Assembly: GCA_902583635.1 (NCBI GenBank)
Contig: CACHWJ010000003.1
Span: 31,072 to 95,071, forward strand
DNA length: 64,000 nucleotides
Reading direction: 5' to 3'
Source: an uncultured Pelagibacteraceae bacterium
Lineage (GTDB): Bacteria > Pseudomonadota > Alphaproteobacteria > Pelagibacterales > Pelagibacteraceae
Below the pieces are notes generated by a model. It was not told the DNA's origin, did not search any database, and was given only the letters and a program-made list of their open reading frames with translations. The position numbers and the translations under genes are program-made. How positions within the stretch are numbered: position 1 is the stretch's first letter; every line of letters starts with the position of its first letter. Positions 41,022 to 51,749 of the stretch are shown here, in pieces.

Positions 41022-42161
41022 TTATCCGTTGAGTAACTTAATGGCGTAACTTAGTTGATTGTCTGTGTCACTCTTTATCTTAAAATCATCTCCATCTTCA
41101 TTGATTTCAATATCTGGTCTAACACCGACCTCAGAAATAGACTTTCCAGACGGCAGATAATATTTTGCAACAGTTAATCGTATAGCACCTTTATTTTTAA
41201 GTGGAATGATAGATTGTACAGACCCTTTTCCATAACTGTTTTCTCCAACAATTATTGCTCTTTTATGGTCCTTTAATGCACCAGCTACTATTTCAGAGGC
41301 AGAGGCTGAACCGTAATTAATCAATACCAACAATGTTTTTCCATCTGTAATATCTCCTTTTTTAGCAAACCATTTTCTATTTTCTGATTTTTTTCTACTT
41401 TTTGTAGATACTATCTCCCCATTATCTAAAAAAAAATCTGAGATTGTTATAGCTTGAGATAATAGTCCTCCTGGATTATTCCTTAGATCTAAAATAAATG
41501 CATTTACACTTTCATTTTTTTTTAATTTTTTAATCTGTTTTTCAATTTGATCGCTACTATTTTCATTAAATGATGTAAGTCTTATATAACCTATATTATT
41601 TTCTAATATTTCAGATTTGACTGATTGAATTTCTATTATTTCTCTAACAATATTAAATGTTAGTGCTTTTTTTTCTCCTCTTCTCCTCACAGTTAGTTCT
41701 ATTCCAGAACCTACCGGCCCCCTCATCAAATCCACAGCTTCTGCTAAGGATTTACCTTGTACTTGAATGTTATTTATTTTTACAATGTAGTCACCAGCTT
41801 TTAGTCCTGCCTTAGAAGCGGGTGTATCATCTATAGGTGATATTACCTTAACTACACCAGCCTCCATACTTACTTCAATACCTAGACCTCCAAATTCACC
41901 ACTTGTCTCCGTTTGCATCTGTTCAAGAATTTTTGGTGACATATATGCGGAGTAAGGATCAAGAGATTGAAGGAGACCATTGATAGCCGAGTCCATACTT
42001 TCAGACTGATTTATCTCATCTACGTATTCTTTATTTATTTTTTCTAGGACTTCACCAAAAAGATCAATTTTTTTATAAATATCAGTCTCAGCTGTATTTA
42101 CGCTGCTATTAAAAAAACAAATAGATAAAAAAATTATTAAATATGTTTTAAATAATTTCAT
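41022..42161 (-). CDS. ctpA: S41 family C-terminal processing peptidase
   Basis: Periplasmic serine protease with a PDZ domain. The start is set at ATG 42161 (379 residues), not the upstream in-frame ATG at 42197. The shorter form begins MKLFKTYLIIFLSICFF, a clean signal peptide, and its ATG overlaps the rsfS stop as ATGA. A PDZ domain spans about residues 75-150 (AGLKAGDYIVKINN). The catalytic Ser lies in NYGSASASEIVAGAL and the Lys in YGKGSVQSI, about 25 residues later. Likely roles are processing of cell-envelope proteins; the substrate is unknown. Confidence 0.93.
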   Translation of the reverse strand: MKLFKTYLIIFLSICFFNSSVNTAETDIYKKIDLFGEVLEKINKEYVDEINQSESMDSAINGLLQSLDPYSAYMSPKILEQMQTETSGEFGGLGIEVSMEAGVVKVISPIDDTPASKAGLKAGDYIVKINNIQVQGKSLAEAVDLMRGPVGSGIELTVRRRGEKKALTFNIVREIIEIQSVKSEILENNIGYIRLTSFNENSSDQIEKQIKKLKKNESVNAFILDLRNNPGGLLSQAITISDFFLDNGEIVSTKSRKKSENRKWFAKKGDITDGKTLLVLINYGSASASEIVAGALKDHKRAIIVGENSYGKGSVQSIIPLKNKGAIRLTVAKYYLPSGKSISEVGVRPDIEINEDGDDFKIKSDTDNQLSYAIKLLNG

Positions 42162-42508
42162 ATCATAACTTTTTCTTTTGGAATAAATTCTGACCAAATC
42201 TTTTCAAGTTCATAAAATTTTCTTTTTTCAGGATGAAAAATATGAACAATTAAATCTATACCATCAACTAATTTCCATTCATTACTTTGTTTACCCTCAA
42301 TCTTAGAATCTGGAACTCCATTTTTTTTTAACTTTTCTAAAACTTGCTCTGATAATGACTGAATATGTCTTGAAGAGGTGCCGCTGGCAATAATCATATA
42401 ATCAGCCATTGAACTCTTATCTTTTAAATCAATTGTTATTATGTCCTGTGCTTTATTAAGATCGAGAGTGTTTATTACAATCTTTTTAAGATCTGAAATT
42501 TTATCCAT
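42158..42508 (-). CDS. rsfS: Ribosomal silencing factor RsfS
   Basis: Binds L14 on the 50S subunit and blocks subunit joining when nutrients are short. The 116 residues show the family signature: LDLNKAQDIITIDLKDKSSMADYMIIASGTSSRHI, then EWKLVDGIDLIVHIF and FYELEKIWSE. Located between nadD and ctpA, a standard bacterial order (nadD-rsfS). It has a 17-base gap to nadD and a 4-base overlap with ctpA. Confidence 0.96.
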   Translation of the reverse strand: MDKISDLKKIVINTLDLNKAQDIITIDLKDKSSMADYMIIASGTSSRHIQSLSEQVLEKLKKNGVPDSKIEGKQSNEWKLVDGIDLIVHIFHPEKRKFYELEKIWSEFIPKEKVMI

Positions 42509-42525
42509 TAATTAGATTTAGACTA

Positions 42526-43083
42526 TCAAATTTTTCTTAATTGAGAAGATGAAATGTTGACTTTTTTAAATTCAATAAATTTAAGTACATCTTTATTAAG
42601 CTGCTTAAATGTCTTTGATTTTAATGAATTTTTTTTATATCCATGACGATCAAATACTAAAATATTGCATTTTCGTGAAATTAATTTCGACTTATGCCAC
42701 TTGTGGAAGCTAATTAAATTATCTGCACCCATTAAAAAATAGATTTCAATATTTTTATTTTTTTTTAAGTGGTTGATAAGGTCAATGGTTTTGTTTGATT
42801 TAATTAAGTTTTCATAAAATTTCACTTTTATAAATGAATTTGAGCCAATAATACGTCTACATCCTTTAATTCTTTTTAAAACCGTTGTTTCACTTTCAGC
42901 TTTAAAGGGATTTTTTTTTGTTATAGCCCAGATTATATTCTGAAGTTGAAATCTCTTTTTTGCTTCTTTAGATATTGCCAAGTGTCCTTTATGTGCAGGA
43001 TCAAAAGAACCTCCCAGAACCCCGATTTTGACTTTTTTAGTATTCAATTTATTTTCTTGTTTTTCCTTTACTCGTAATTTCAT
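42526..43083 (-). CDS. nadD: Nicotinate-nucleotide adenylyltransferase
   Basis: Adenylates nicotinate mononucleotide in NAD synthesis. The nucleotidyltransferase motifs GGSFDPAHKGHLAIS (HxGH) and the C-terminal ISSSQLRK (SSTxIR-like) are present. The 185-residue form starting at ATG 43083 overlaps proA by 35 bases and has a charged 19-residue leader. A TTG at 43047, just after the proA stop, gives a 173-residue product that fits the family better, so the start is uncertain. Confidence 0.92.
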   Translation of the reverse strand: MKLRVKEKQENKLNTKKVKIGVLGGSFDPAHKGHLAISKEAKKRFQLQNIIWAITKKNPFKAESETTVLKRIKGCRRIIGSNSFIKVKFYENLIKSNKTIDLINHLKKNKNIEIYFLMGADNLISFHKWHKSKLISRKCNILVFDRHGYKKNSLKSKTFKQLNKDVLKFIEFKKVNISSSQLRKI

Positions 43084-44299
43084 ATTTATAAGAAACTAAT
43101 TGATTTAATCCTACAGGTCCTCTTGGAGGTAATATATTTGTAGAAATTCCTACTTCTCCTCCGAATCCGAATTCTCCACCGTCAGCAAATTGAGTTGATG
43201 TATTATGCATAGCAATTGAGCTTTTAATATTTCTTAAAAAGTTTTTGGCTGTTTTTTTATTATTTGTAATTATACAATCTGTATGCATTGTTCCGTATTT
43301 GTTTATATGATCAATACTTTCTTCAAGATTATTTACAATTTTTACTGATACTGCAGGTGCTAAATATTCTGTAGACCAATTTTTTTCTTTAGCTGGCAAT
43401 ATTTTTCCTCTGTAATACTTTTTTAAAAATCTATCTCCATATATTTTGCAATTTTTATTTTGTAGTTCGTTCAAAATTGGATTACAGAAGCCTTTTGCAA
43501 CTTTTTTATGAATCAGAATAGTTTCTGTTGCACCGCAAATACTTGTATTTCTTAATTTTGCATTATAAACAACTTTTTTTGCCATAGTTAAAGTTGCATC
43601 TTTATCAACATATGTGTGACAAAGTCCTTCAAGGTGCCCGATAATGGGTACACTAGATAAATTTTGAACTCTTTTTACTAAATTTTTTCCACCTCGTGGA
43701 ATAATTACATCAATATATTTTTTCATAGCTGATAGCATAATATCCACTACTCTTCTCTGTTTTGTATCAATGAATTGAATAAAGTTTTCGTCAACTTTAT
43801 TAACTTTAAGTGCTTTTCGAAAAATCTTTGCTAAAATTTTATTAGTATTTATTGCTTCTGAGCCACCTTTCAAAATTACTGGATTTCCTGATTTAAAGCA
43901 TAGACTAGCTACATCAGAGGTAACGTTTGGCCTACTCTCGTAAATAACTCCAATTACTCCTATAGGTATTGATATTTTAGAAATGTTCAAACCATTAGGC
44001 CTTTTCCATTTTTCTAAAGTATTTCCAACTGGATCTTTTAATTTTGAAATTTTAATAATTGAATTTTGAATATCTTTTAACTTAGTTTCATTTATTAAAA
44101 GTCTACTAATTAAATTATTTTTAATACCTATTTTTCTGGCGTAATTTACATCTTTTAAGTTTTGCTTAAGTATTAATTTTTTTTCATTGCCTAATAATTC
44201 TGCATATTTATTTAATACTCTATTTTTGATTTTTGTATCAATTTTCTTTTCAAAAGCTTTTCTTGCTTTTCTTCCAACTAAATTCATATATTTGATCAT
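43049..44299 (-). CDS. proA: Gamma-glutamyl phosphate reductase
   Basis: Reduces gamma-glutamyl phosphate to glutamate semialdehyde, second step of proline synthesis. The 416-residue ALDH-fold protein includes PIGVIGVIYESRPNVTSD, IPRGGKNLVKRVQ, the catalytic Cys in RNTSICGATET and FGFGGEVGISTN. The ATG at 44299 follows the proB stop with no gap; an ATG four codons later (44287) is an alternative. It overlaps nadD by up to 35 bases. Confidence 0.97.
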   Translation of the reverse strand: MIKYMNLVGRKARKAFEKKIDTKIKNRVLNKYAELLGNEKKLILKQNLKDVNYARKIGIKNNLISRLLINETKLKDIQNSIIKISKLKDPVGNTLEKWKRPNGLNISKISIPIGVIGVIYESRPNVTSDVASLCFKSGNPVILKGGSEAINTNKILAKIFRKALKVNKVDENFIQFIDTKQRRVVDIMLSAMKKYIDVIIPRGGKNLVKRVQNLSSVPIIGHLEGLCHTYVDKDATLTMAKKVVYNAKLRNTSICGATETILIHKKVAKGFCNPILNELQNKNCKIYGDRFLKKYYRGKILPAKEKNWSTEYLAPAVSVKIVNNLEESIDHINKYGTMHTDCIITNNKKTAKNFLRNIKSSIAMHNTSTQFADGGEFGFGGEVGISTNILPPRGPVGLNQLVSYKYEITSKGKTRK

Positions 44300-46403
<2,104 letters not shown>

Positions 46404-46434
46404 CTATTAATTGGGTTTTACTGAAACGAAAGTT

Positions 46435-46662
46435 CTATCTGCTTTTGATTTTTTTGAATACAACTTTACCTTTAACTACTGAAAAAATAGAATGATCTTT
46501 ACCCATACCTACATTCTCACCAGGAAAAATTTTAGTTCCTCTTTGTCTTACAATTATATTACCAGGTACGACTGTTTCACCACCATATTTTTTAACACCC
46601 AATCTTCGTCCAGCACTATCTCGTCCGTTTCTTGATGATCCACCTGCTTTTTTTGTTGCCAT
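46435..46662 (-). CDS. rpmA: 50S ribosomal protein L27
   Basis: Large-subunit protein whose N-terminus reaches toward the peptidyl-transferase centre. The 75-residue sequence [20 protein letters not shown] is a typical L27 start with no cleavable N-terminal extension of the Firmicutes kind; [21 protein letters not shown] follows. It lies 13 bases after rplU and 55 bases before obgE. Confidence 0.98.
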   Translation of the reverse strand: MATKKAGGSSRNGRDSAGRRLGVKKYGGETVVPGNIIVRQRGTKIFPGENVGMGKDHSIFSVVKGKVVFKKIKSR

Positions 46663-46675
46663 AATTTACCTTGTT

Positions 46676-47074
46676 TTATTTACTTACCGCTTCTTTAGTT
46701 CCTTCTTTTTTTGGCTTCTTAGAAACTTTTTCAGCTTCAGATAAAACTTTACCATCTTTTGAAAAAATTTTATTTATTCTTATCATAGAATATTCTTGTC
46801 GATGTCCATTTTTTCTTCTTGAATTGTGTCTTCTTCTTTTTTTAAAAATTAGTATGGTTCTATTTTTACTGTTTTTAATTAAATCAGCTTCGACCTTTGC
46901 GCCACTTACATGAGGAGCTCCGACCTCAATAGATTTATCATCCCCATATGCTAGTATTTCATTAAATTCAATTTTTGTTTCAGGTTTTGAATCTGGAAGC
47001 TTCTCTACCTTAAGAATTTCTCCAGACTTAACTTTGTATTGTTTTCCACCTGTTTTTATAACTGCGTAAGACAT
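46676..47074 (-). CDS. rplU: 50S ribosomal protein L21
   Basis: Large-subunit ribosomal protein. Residues 1-103 are a normal L21 ([41 protein letters not shown]); the last 29 residues (to 132) are a Lys/Glu/Ala-rich tail ([21 protein letters not shown]), a milder version of the tails on S16 and L19. It is the first gene of a nine-gene minus-strand run and has its own promoter at 47102-47129. Confidence 0.97.
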   Translation of the reverse strand: MSYAVIKTGGKQYKVKSGEILKVEKLPDSKPETKIEFNEILAYGDDKSIEVGAPHVSGAKVEADLIKNSKNRTILIFKKRRRHNSRRKNGHRQEYSMIRINKIFSKDGKVLSEAEKVSKKPKKEGTKEAVSK

Positions 47075-47101
47075 AGTATGAATATTTATTTAAGTATTCG
47101 C

Positions 47102-47129
47102 AATATAGTTGTAGCCAAGTTTTAGTCAA
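47102..47129 (-). promoter_or_regulatory. Sigma70-type promoter upstream of rplU
   Basis: Read on the minus strand: TTGACT (47129-47124), a 16-base spacer, then TATATT (47107-47102). Both boxes match consensus at five of six positions. Predicted transcription start near 47095, about 20 bases before the rplU ATG at 47074. It is well placed to drive rplU-rpmA-obgE-proBA and the genes beyond. Confidence 0.6.
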
Positions 47130-47139
47130 GCCGAATTAA

Positions 47140-47859
47140 TTAGAAATTATCCTTTAAATCTCGCAGTTTTGAAAAGGTTTTGACATCTTTTGCTCTTAGA
47201 AAAATATTGCAATCCAATTCTTCTTTAAGTGTAGACGGAATTGTGGGCAAGCTGTTCTTTAACTTTATTTGAATATTTTGTATTTTTTTTTTAAGATTTA
47301 AATTTTCAGAATCATGTTTGATACAAAATTTTGAATTATTAAGAGTATATTCGTGACCACAATAAATTTGTGTATCAAGAGGCATAGCTTTAATCTTATT
47401 TAAAGAACTAAACATTTGTTCGTAGGTACCTTCAAAAATTCTCCCACAGCCAAGGGAAAAAAGAGTATCTCCAGTAAATAGTAATTTATCTTTATAAAAA
47501 TGAAAACAAATATGGCCCTTAGTATGTCCAGGAACATGAATTATTTTAGCTACAAAATTATCACTTTTCCATATTTCATTGTTTTCAAGACAAATATCAA
47601 TTTCTGGAATTCTATCTGAATCATGTTTAAAACCAACTACAATACTATTATATTTTTTTTTTAATTCCTTATTACCTCCAATATGATCAAAATGATGATG
47701 AGTATTTAAAATATATTTTAGATTAATATTTTTATTTTTTAGATAATCAATTACTGGACTGGCCTCGCTTGGGTCAACAATGCATGCCAAATTATTTGTC
47801 TCATCAATAATTAAATAACTATAATTATCTTGGAGACATGAAATTATTTCTACTTTCAT
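47140..47859 (-). CDS. gloB: Hydroxyacylglutathione hydrolase (glyoxalase II)
   Basis: Metallo-beta-lactamase-fold thioesterase, 239 residues. Metal-binding motif THHHFDHIGG, later HVPGHTKGHICFH, and the glyoxalase II-like C-terminal segment YCGHEYTLNNSKFC that supplies glutathione-binding residues. The expected substrate is S-D-lactoylglutathione. It is one base downstream of metW, so it probably shares the metX transcript. A general thioesterase role is an alternative. Confidence 0.9.
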   Translation of the reverse strand: MKVEIISCLQDNYSYLIIDETNNLACIVDPSEASPVIDYLKNKNINLKYILNTHHHFDHIGGNKELKKKYNSIVVGFKHDSDRIPEIDICLENNEIWKSDNFVAKIIHVPGHTKGHICFHFYKDKLLFTGDTLFSLGCGRIFEGTYEQMFSSLNKIKAMPLDTQIYCGHEYTLNNSKFCIKHDSENLNLKKKIQNIQIKLKNSLPTIPSTLKEELDCNIFLRAKDVKTFSKLRDLKDNF

Positions 47860-47860
47860 T

Positions 47861-48457
47861 TTATTTCTCTATTAAAAAAATTCCTAGATCTGCAAAAAAA
47901 TTTTTAATTGTTAAATTGCTATCATTGATTATTGAAACATTCTGATTGTTTATAGCCAATGATTTAAAGATTTTGATGTTTCTTGATTTTGCAAAGTAAA
48001 AAAAATCCTTTATTGAACACATATGAATATTAGGAGTATTGTACCATTCATCTGGTAATGTCTTAGTAATTGGCATTGTGCCTTTTATGAGCAAATGAAG
48101 TCTGACTCTCCAATAACCAAAGTTTGGAATAGTTACAATCGCTTTTTTTCCAACTCTTAAAAGTTCGTTTATGACTTGCTCGGGATTTAAGAAAGCTTGA
48201 AGAGTTTGACTAAGAACAACATATTCGAAAGATTTGTCTGGAAATTGTTTTAGATCTTTTTCTGCATTTCCTTCAATGACAGTTAATCCTTTTGCAATAC
48301 AATCTTGTACTTTACTTTTTGATATCTCTAGTCCTCTAATATTAATATTTTTATTATTTTTTAAAAACTCCATTAAAATTCCATCTCCACAACCTACATC
48401 TAACACTTTTTTATTTTTTTCAATTAATTCAGCTATTACTTGAAATTCATTTTTCAT
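47861..48457 (-). CDS. metW: Methionine biosynthesis protein MetW
   Basis: Class I methyltransferase-fold protein (198 residues) with the SAM-binding-like motif VLDVGCGDGILMEFL and a conserved FLNPEQVINELLRVGKKAIVTIPNFGYW segment. MetW proteins are linked with MetX in alphaproteobacteria and are reported to be needed for MetX activity in some of them. Here it directly follows metX (2-base gap), supporting that assignment. It should be controlled by the same SAM-II riboswitch. Confidence 0.93.
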   Translation of the reverse strand: MKNEFQVIAELIEKNKKVLDVGCGDGILMEFLKNNKNINIRGLEISKSKVQDCIAKGLTVIEGNAEKDLKQFPDKSFEYVVLSQTLQAFLNPEQVINELLRVGKKAIVTIPNFGYWRVRLHLLIKGTMPITKTLPDEWYNTPNIHMCSIKDFFYFAKSRNIKIFKSLAINNQNVSIINDSNLTIKNFFADLGIFLIEK

Positions 48458-48459
48458 AA

Positions 48460-49578
48460 TTAATTTTCTGTATAAGATTTATCTAAAAAATTTTTAAGCG
48501 CACTTAAAAAGTCTGGAACATCTAATAAAAAGGAGTCGTGACCTTTGTCAGACTCTATCTCAACAAAACCTACATCTGCGCCAATAGAATTTAAGGCAAT
48601 TACAATGTCTTTGTTTTCTTGAGTTGGATAAAGCCAGTCAGATGTAAATGATATTATAAAAAACTTTGCTCTTGTAGCTCTAAAAGCGTCAGATAAATTA
48701 CCCTTGTATTGTTTTGCTAAGTCAAAATAATCCATTGCTCTTGTAATATAAAGATAGCTATTCGCATCGAATCTGTCGACAAATACTGAACCTTGATATC
48801 TTAAATAACTTTCTATCTGAAAATCTGCATCAAAACCAAATTTTAAATCCTCTCGTTCTTGAAGTTTTCTTCCAAATTTTTCTTGAAGACCTTTTTTTGA
48901 AAGATAAGTTATATGTGCAGCCATTCTTGCAACAGCCAAACCTTTATTTGGGATTGTATCTTCAGATGAATAATCCCCACCTTTCCAATTACTATCAGCC
49001 GCTATAGCCTGTCTTCCTAATTCATTAAATGCAATATTTTGTGCTGAGTGACTAGACGTACATGCAATTGGGATAACAGTTTTAGCTTTATCAGGAAAAT
49101 TACTTATAAATTGTAGAACTTGCATACCACCCATTGAGCCACCTGCGATTGAAAAAAGTTTGTCTATACCAAAATGGTCAAGCAAATTGTATTGCGCGTT
49201 TACCATATCGTTTATAGTTATAACTGGAAAATTTGTGCCGAAAGCAGTCCCAGTATTAGGGTCTTCATGGCTTGGCCCAAATGAGCCCATGCATCCGCCC
49301 ATTACATTTGCACAAATAACAAAATATTTTTTGGTATCAATTGCTTTATCAGGGCCAACCGCATAAGACCACCAACCTTCTTTCTTTGTTATTGGATTTA
49401 GGCCAGTAACAAATTGATCTCCAGTTAATGCATGAAAAACCAAAATAGCATTATCTTTTTTTTTATTTAATGAACCATAAGTTTCATATGCTATTGGGAA
49501 TTCATTAATAGTTTTTCCACAATCTAACTTTAATGGTTTCTTTACTATCAAGGTTTTAATATTATTCTCAGTATTCAT
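48460..49578 (-). CDS. metX: Homoserine O-acetyltransferase
   Basis: Acetylates homoserine with acetyl-CoA, the first committed step of methionine synthesis. The 372-residue alpha/beta-hydrolase-fold enzyme has VFHALTGD near the oxyanion site, the catalytic Ser148 in AGGSMGGMQ, and the Asp (TSDWLYP) and His (SDKGHDSFL) of the triad. It is preceded by a SAM-II riboswitch and a clear promoter, so it should be shut down when S-adenosylmethionine is plentiful. Some relatives use succinyl-CoA; this is not resolved here. Confidence 0.97.
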   Translation of the reverse strand: MNTENNIKTLIVKKPLKLDCGKTINEFPIAYETYGSLNKKKDNAILVFHALTGDQFVTGLNPITKKEGWWSYAVGPDKAIDTKKYFVICANVMGGCMGSFGPSHEDPNTGTAFGTNFPVITINDMVNAQYNLLDHFGIDKLFSIAGGSMGGMQVLQFISNFPDKAKTVIPIACTSSHSAQNIAFNELGRQAIAADSNWKGGDYSSEDTIPNKGLAVARMAAHITYLSKKGLQEKFGRKLQEREDLKFGFDADFQIESYLRYQGSVFVDRFDANSYLYITRAMDYFDLAKQYKGNLSDAFRATRAKFFIISFTSDWLYPTQENKDIVIALNSIGADVGFVEIESDKGHDSFLLDVPDFLSALKNFLDKSYTEN

Positions 49579-49611
49579 AACAAAGCTAATGTTGAATTGT
49601 GAGAAAAAAAA

Positions 49612-49663
49612 CTATTTTAGCGGTTTTTTTTAAGCGCTCGCAATTCAGTTAAATCAGCGCATA
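49612..49663 (-). promoter_or_regulatory. SAM-II riboswitch upstream of metX
   Basis: Read on the minus strand, the element runs GCGCTGATTTAACTG, AATTGCGAGCGC, an A-rich linker, then CGCTAAAATAG. These are the conserved blocks of SAM-II, the S-adenosylmethionine-binding pseudoknot: GCGC...GCGC forms P1 (49660-49657 with the GCGC before the A-run), the loop carries TGATTTAAC, and GCTAAAA forms the second pseudoknot strand. It matches my recollection of the crystallised marine-metagenome SAM-II RNA nearly base for base. It ends 33 bases before the metX ATG, where ligand binding would block translation initiation. Confidence 0.93.
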
Positions 49664-49666
49664 ATT

Positions 49667-49695
49667 TTTGTACTAGAACTTATTTATTATGTCAA
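49667..49695 (-). promoter_or_regulatory. Sigma70 promoter for the metX transcript
   Basis: Minus strand: TTGACA (49695-49690), 17-base spacer, TACAAA (49672-49667). The -35 is a perfect consensus and the spacing ideal. Transcription is predicted to start near 49660, at the first base of the SAM-II aptamer, so the riboswitch would be at the very 5' end of the mRNA. Confidence 0.65.
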
Positions 49696-49768
49696 TTTTT
49701 TTAAAAATCGTCTTATTCTCTATAAAAATTTGTAATTTTATCTATAAAGAGCTCATAAAATTAAAAAA

Positions 49769-50851
49769 ATGGTTACTCCAAAATTTAAAAAATTTAAGAT
49801 TGAAGCTTATAAACCTGGCAAGTCAAAGGTCAAAAAGCTCAAAAAAGTAATAAAACTTTCAGCTAACGAATCTGCTCTTGGGATCAGCCCAATGGCAAAG
49901 AAATTGATATCAAATAAAAAAATGTTTTTGGATAAATATCCTGATGGAAAGTCACAAGACTTGAAAAAGGCGATTTCCAAAAAATATAATTGTGATTTAA
50001 ATAAAATTATTTGTGGTGCAGGTTCTGATGAGGTAATTCAAATGTTGTGTCAATTATATTTAAATCCAAAAGATGAGGTAATAGTTCCAGAATATAGTTT
50101 TTTGATGTACAGAATTTACGCAAAAATTGTAGGTGCTAAAGTTTTATTTGCAAAAGAGGTAAATTTTAAAGTGTCAACAAGAGAGATTTTAAAAAAAATT
50201 ACGAGAAAAACTAAAATAGTATTTATCGCTAACCCAAATAATCCAACCGCAACTTATTTGACTAAAAAAGAAATATTAGAACTAAGGAATAAAATGAATA
50301 AAAATATTTTACTTGTGGTTGATGATGCGTACTCAGAATATATGAAAAATAATGATTATACTTCAGGTTTAGATTTATTTAGAAATAAAGATAATGTTTT
50401 TATATTAAGAACATTTTCAAAAATGTTTGGATTAGCTTCCTTAAGAGTAGGTTGGGGATATGGATCAAAAAAAATAATAGATGCTTTAAATGTGATTAAA
50501 CCACCATTTAATGTAAATGGTGTAGCACAACTTGCAGCTATTGCTTCGCTAAGAGATACAAAATTTATAAGTAGATCTGTTAAGCATAATTTACTTTATG
50601 CTAAAAAGTTAAAAAAATTTCTTGAGGTTTACAATATTTCTTCAAATAAAATTTCAGCAAATTTTCTATTTTTAAATTTTGATAACTGTAAAATTTCAGC
50701 AAAACATTTATACGAAAAATTGAAAAAAAAAGGTGTTATCTTAAGATCAACAGAGGATGGCTATGGTATTAAAAATAAATTAAGATTAACCATAGGGTCT
50801 AAGGAAGAAAATTTAAAATTTATGAATACTGTAAAAAGAATATTAAATTAA
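49769..50851 (+). CDS. hisC: Histidinol-phosphate aminotransferase (HisC family)
   Basis: PLP-dependent class I/II aminotransferase of the HisC family, 360 residues. Visible: LSANESALGISP at the N-terminus, NPNNPTATYL, DDAYSEY and the PLP lysine Lys218 in RTFSKMFGLASLRVGW. The gene is directly followed by tyrA. In alphaproteobacteria, HisC homologues next to tyrA often also transaminate aromatic keto acids (phenylpyruvate, prephenate), so it may serve both histidine and aromatic amino acids. The 73-base region upstream has two TCTATAAA direct repeats. Confidence 0.93.
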   Translation: MVTPKFKKFKIEAYKPGKSKVKKLKKVIKLSANESALGISPMAKKLISNKKMFLDKYPDGKSQDLKKAISKKYNCDLNKIICGAGSDEVIQMLCQLYLNPKDEVIVPEYSFLMYRIYAKIVGAKVLFAKEVNFKVSTREILKKITRKTKIVFIANPNNPTATYLTKKEILELRNKMNKNILLVVDDAYSEYMKNNDYTSGLDLFRNKDNVFILRTFSKMFGLASLRVGWGYGSKKIIDALNVIKPPFNVNGVAQLAAIASLRDTKFISRSVKHNLLYAKKLKKFLEVYNISSNKISANFLFLNFDNCKISAKHLYEKLKKKGVILRSTEDGYGIKNKLRLTIGSKEENLKFMNTVKRILN

Positions 50852-51749
50852 ATGAATAATATTTTAATTATTGGATGTGGTTTATTAGGATCCTCTTTAT
50901 TGAGACGCATTCACAAAAAAAAAATTACTAAAAAAATATTCATTTATGAAAAATCAATATCAAATTTTTTAAAAATTAAGAAATTAAGGCTTCCAGGTAT
51001 TGTTATTGACAAGCTAGATAAAGGAGCAATTAATTATGATCTAATTATTTTTTGCACCCCAATGAGTGAATACAAAAATCTAATCTTAAAGATAAATAAT
51101 TTTATTACTCCCAAAACATTAATTACAGACATTGGATCATCTAAAGTAGAGACCTCGAAACTTATAAAAAAATTTTTGAAAAAAAAATATATCTTGGACT
51201 CAAAGCCATCCCATTGCAGGCTCTGAAGTTAGTGGCCCAGAGCATGGTAAGGAAAATATGTTTCAAGATCGATGGTGTATTTTAATAAAAGAAAAAAATA
51301 CAAAAAAAAAAAATTTGAACATTTTAAATAATTTTTGGAAAAAGATGGGTTCAAAAGTTATCGTTATGACACCTGAAAAACATGATCGAATTTTTTCCAT
51401 AACAAGTCATTTACCTCATTTAATTGCCTATAATTTGGTAAAATCAGCACAAGATTTTGAAAAAAAACAAAATTACGATTTGATTAAGTTTAGTGCTGGA
51501 GGACTTAGAGACTTTTCACGTATAGCAGCTTCAAATGAAATTATGTGGAGAGATATTTTTTTTAACAATAGTAATAATATTTCAAAAGCTATTGATTTAT
51601 TTATTAAAAATCTAACAGCCTTTAAAAATGATATAAATTCAAAAAATAATAAATCAATATTAAAAAAATTAATTCAAACTAAAAGAGTTCGTTCTAAAAT
51701 TATTAAGTTAAAACAAGATATAAACAAACCTGACTTTGGTAGAAATTAA
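50852..51749 (+). pseudogene. tyrA: Prephenate/arogenate dehydrogenase, broken by a +1 frameshift
   Basis: NAD(P)-dependent dehydrogenase of tyrosine synthesis, split into two frames. Frame one (50852-51226) starts MNNILIIGCGLLGSSLLRR, a good Rossmann fold, but ends abnormally as DSKPSHCRL. One base later in phase, the codons read SHPIAGSEVSGPEHGKENM, the conserved TyrA motif, and continue to 51749 (GGLRDFSRIA is also canonical). The shift is at AAA 51202-51204: removing one A restores DSSHPIAGSE. The total of 898 bases is 299 codons plus one base, matching a single insertion in an otherwise full-length gene of 298 residues. It may be a sequencing error or a real mutation. Confidence 0.88.

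Noticed and set aside
42162..42197. Upstream ATG start of ctpA
   Set aside because: It would place 12 charged residues before the signal peptide and overlap more of rsfS; the ATGA overlap at 42161 is a better start.
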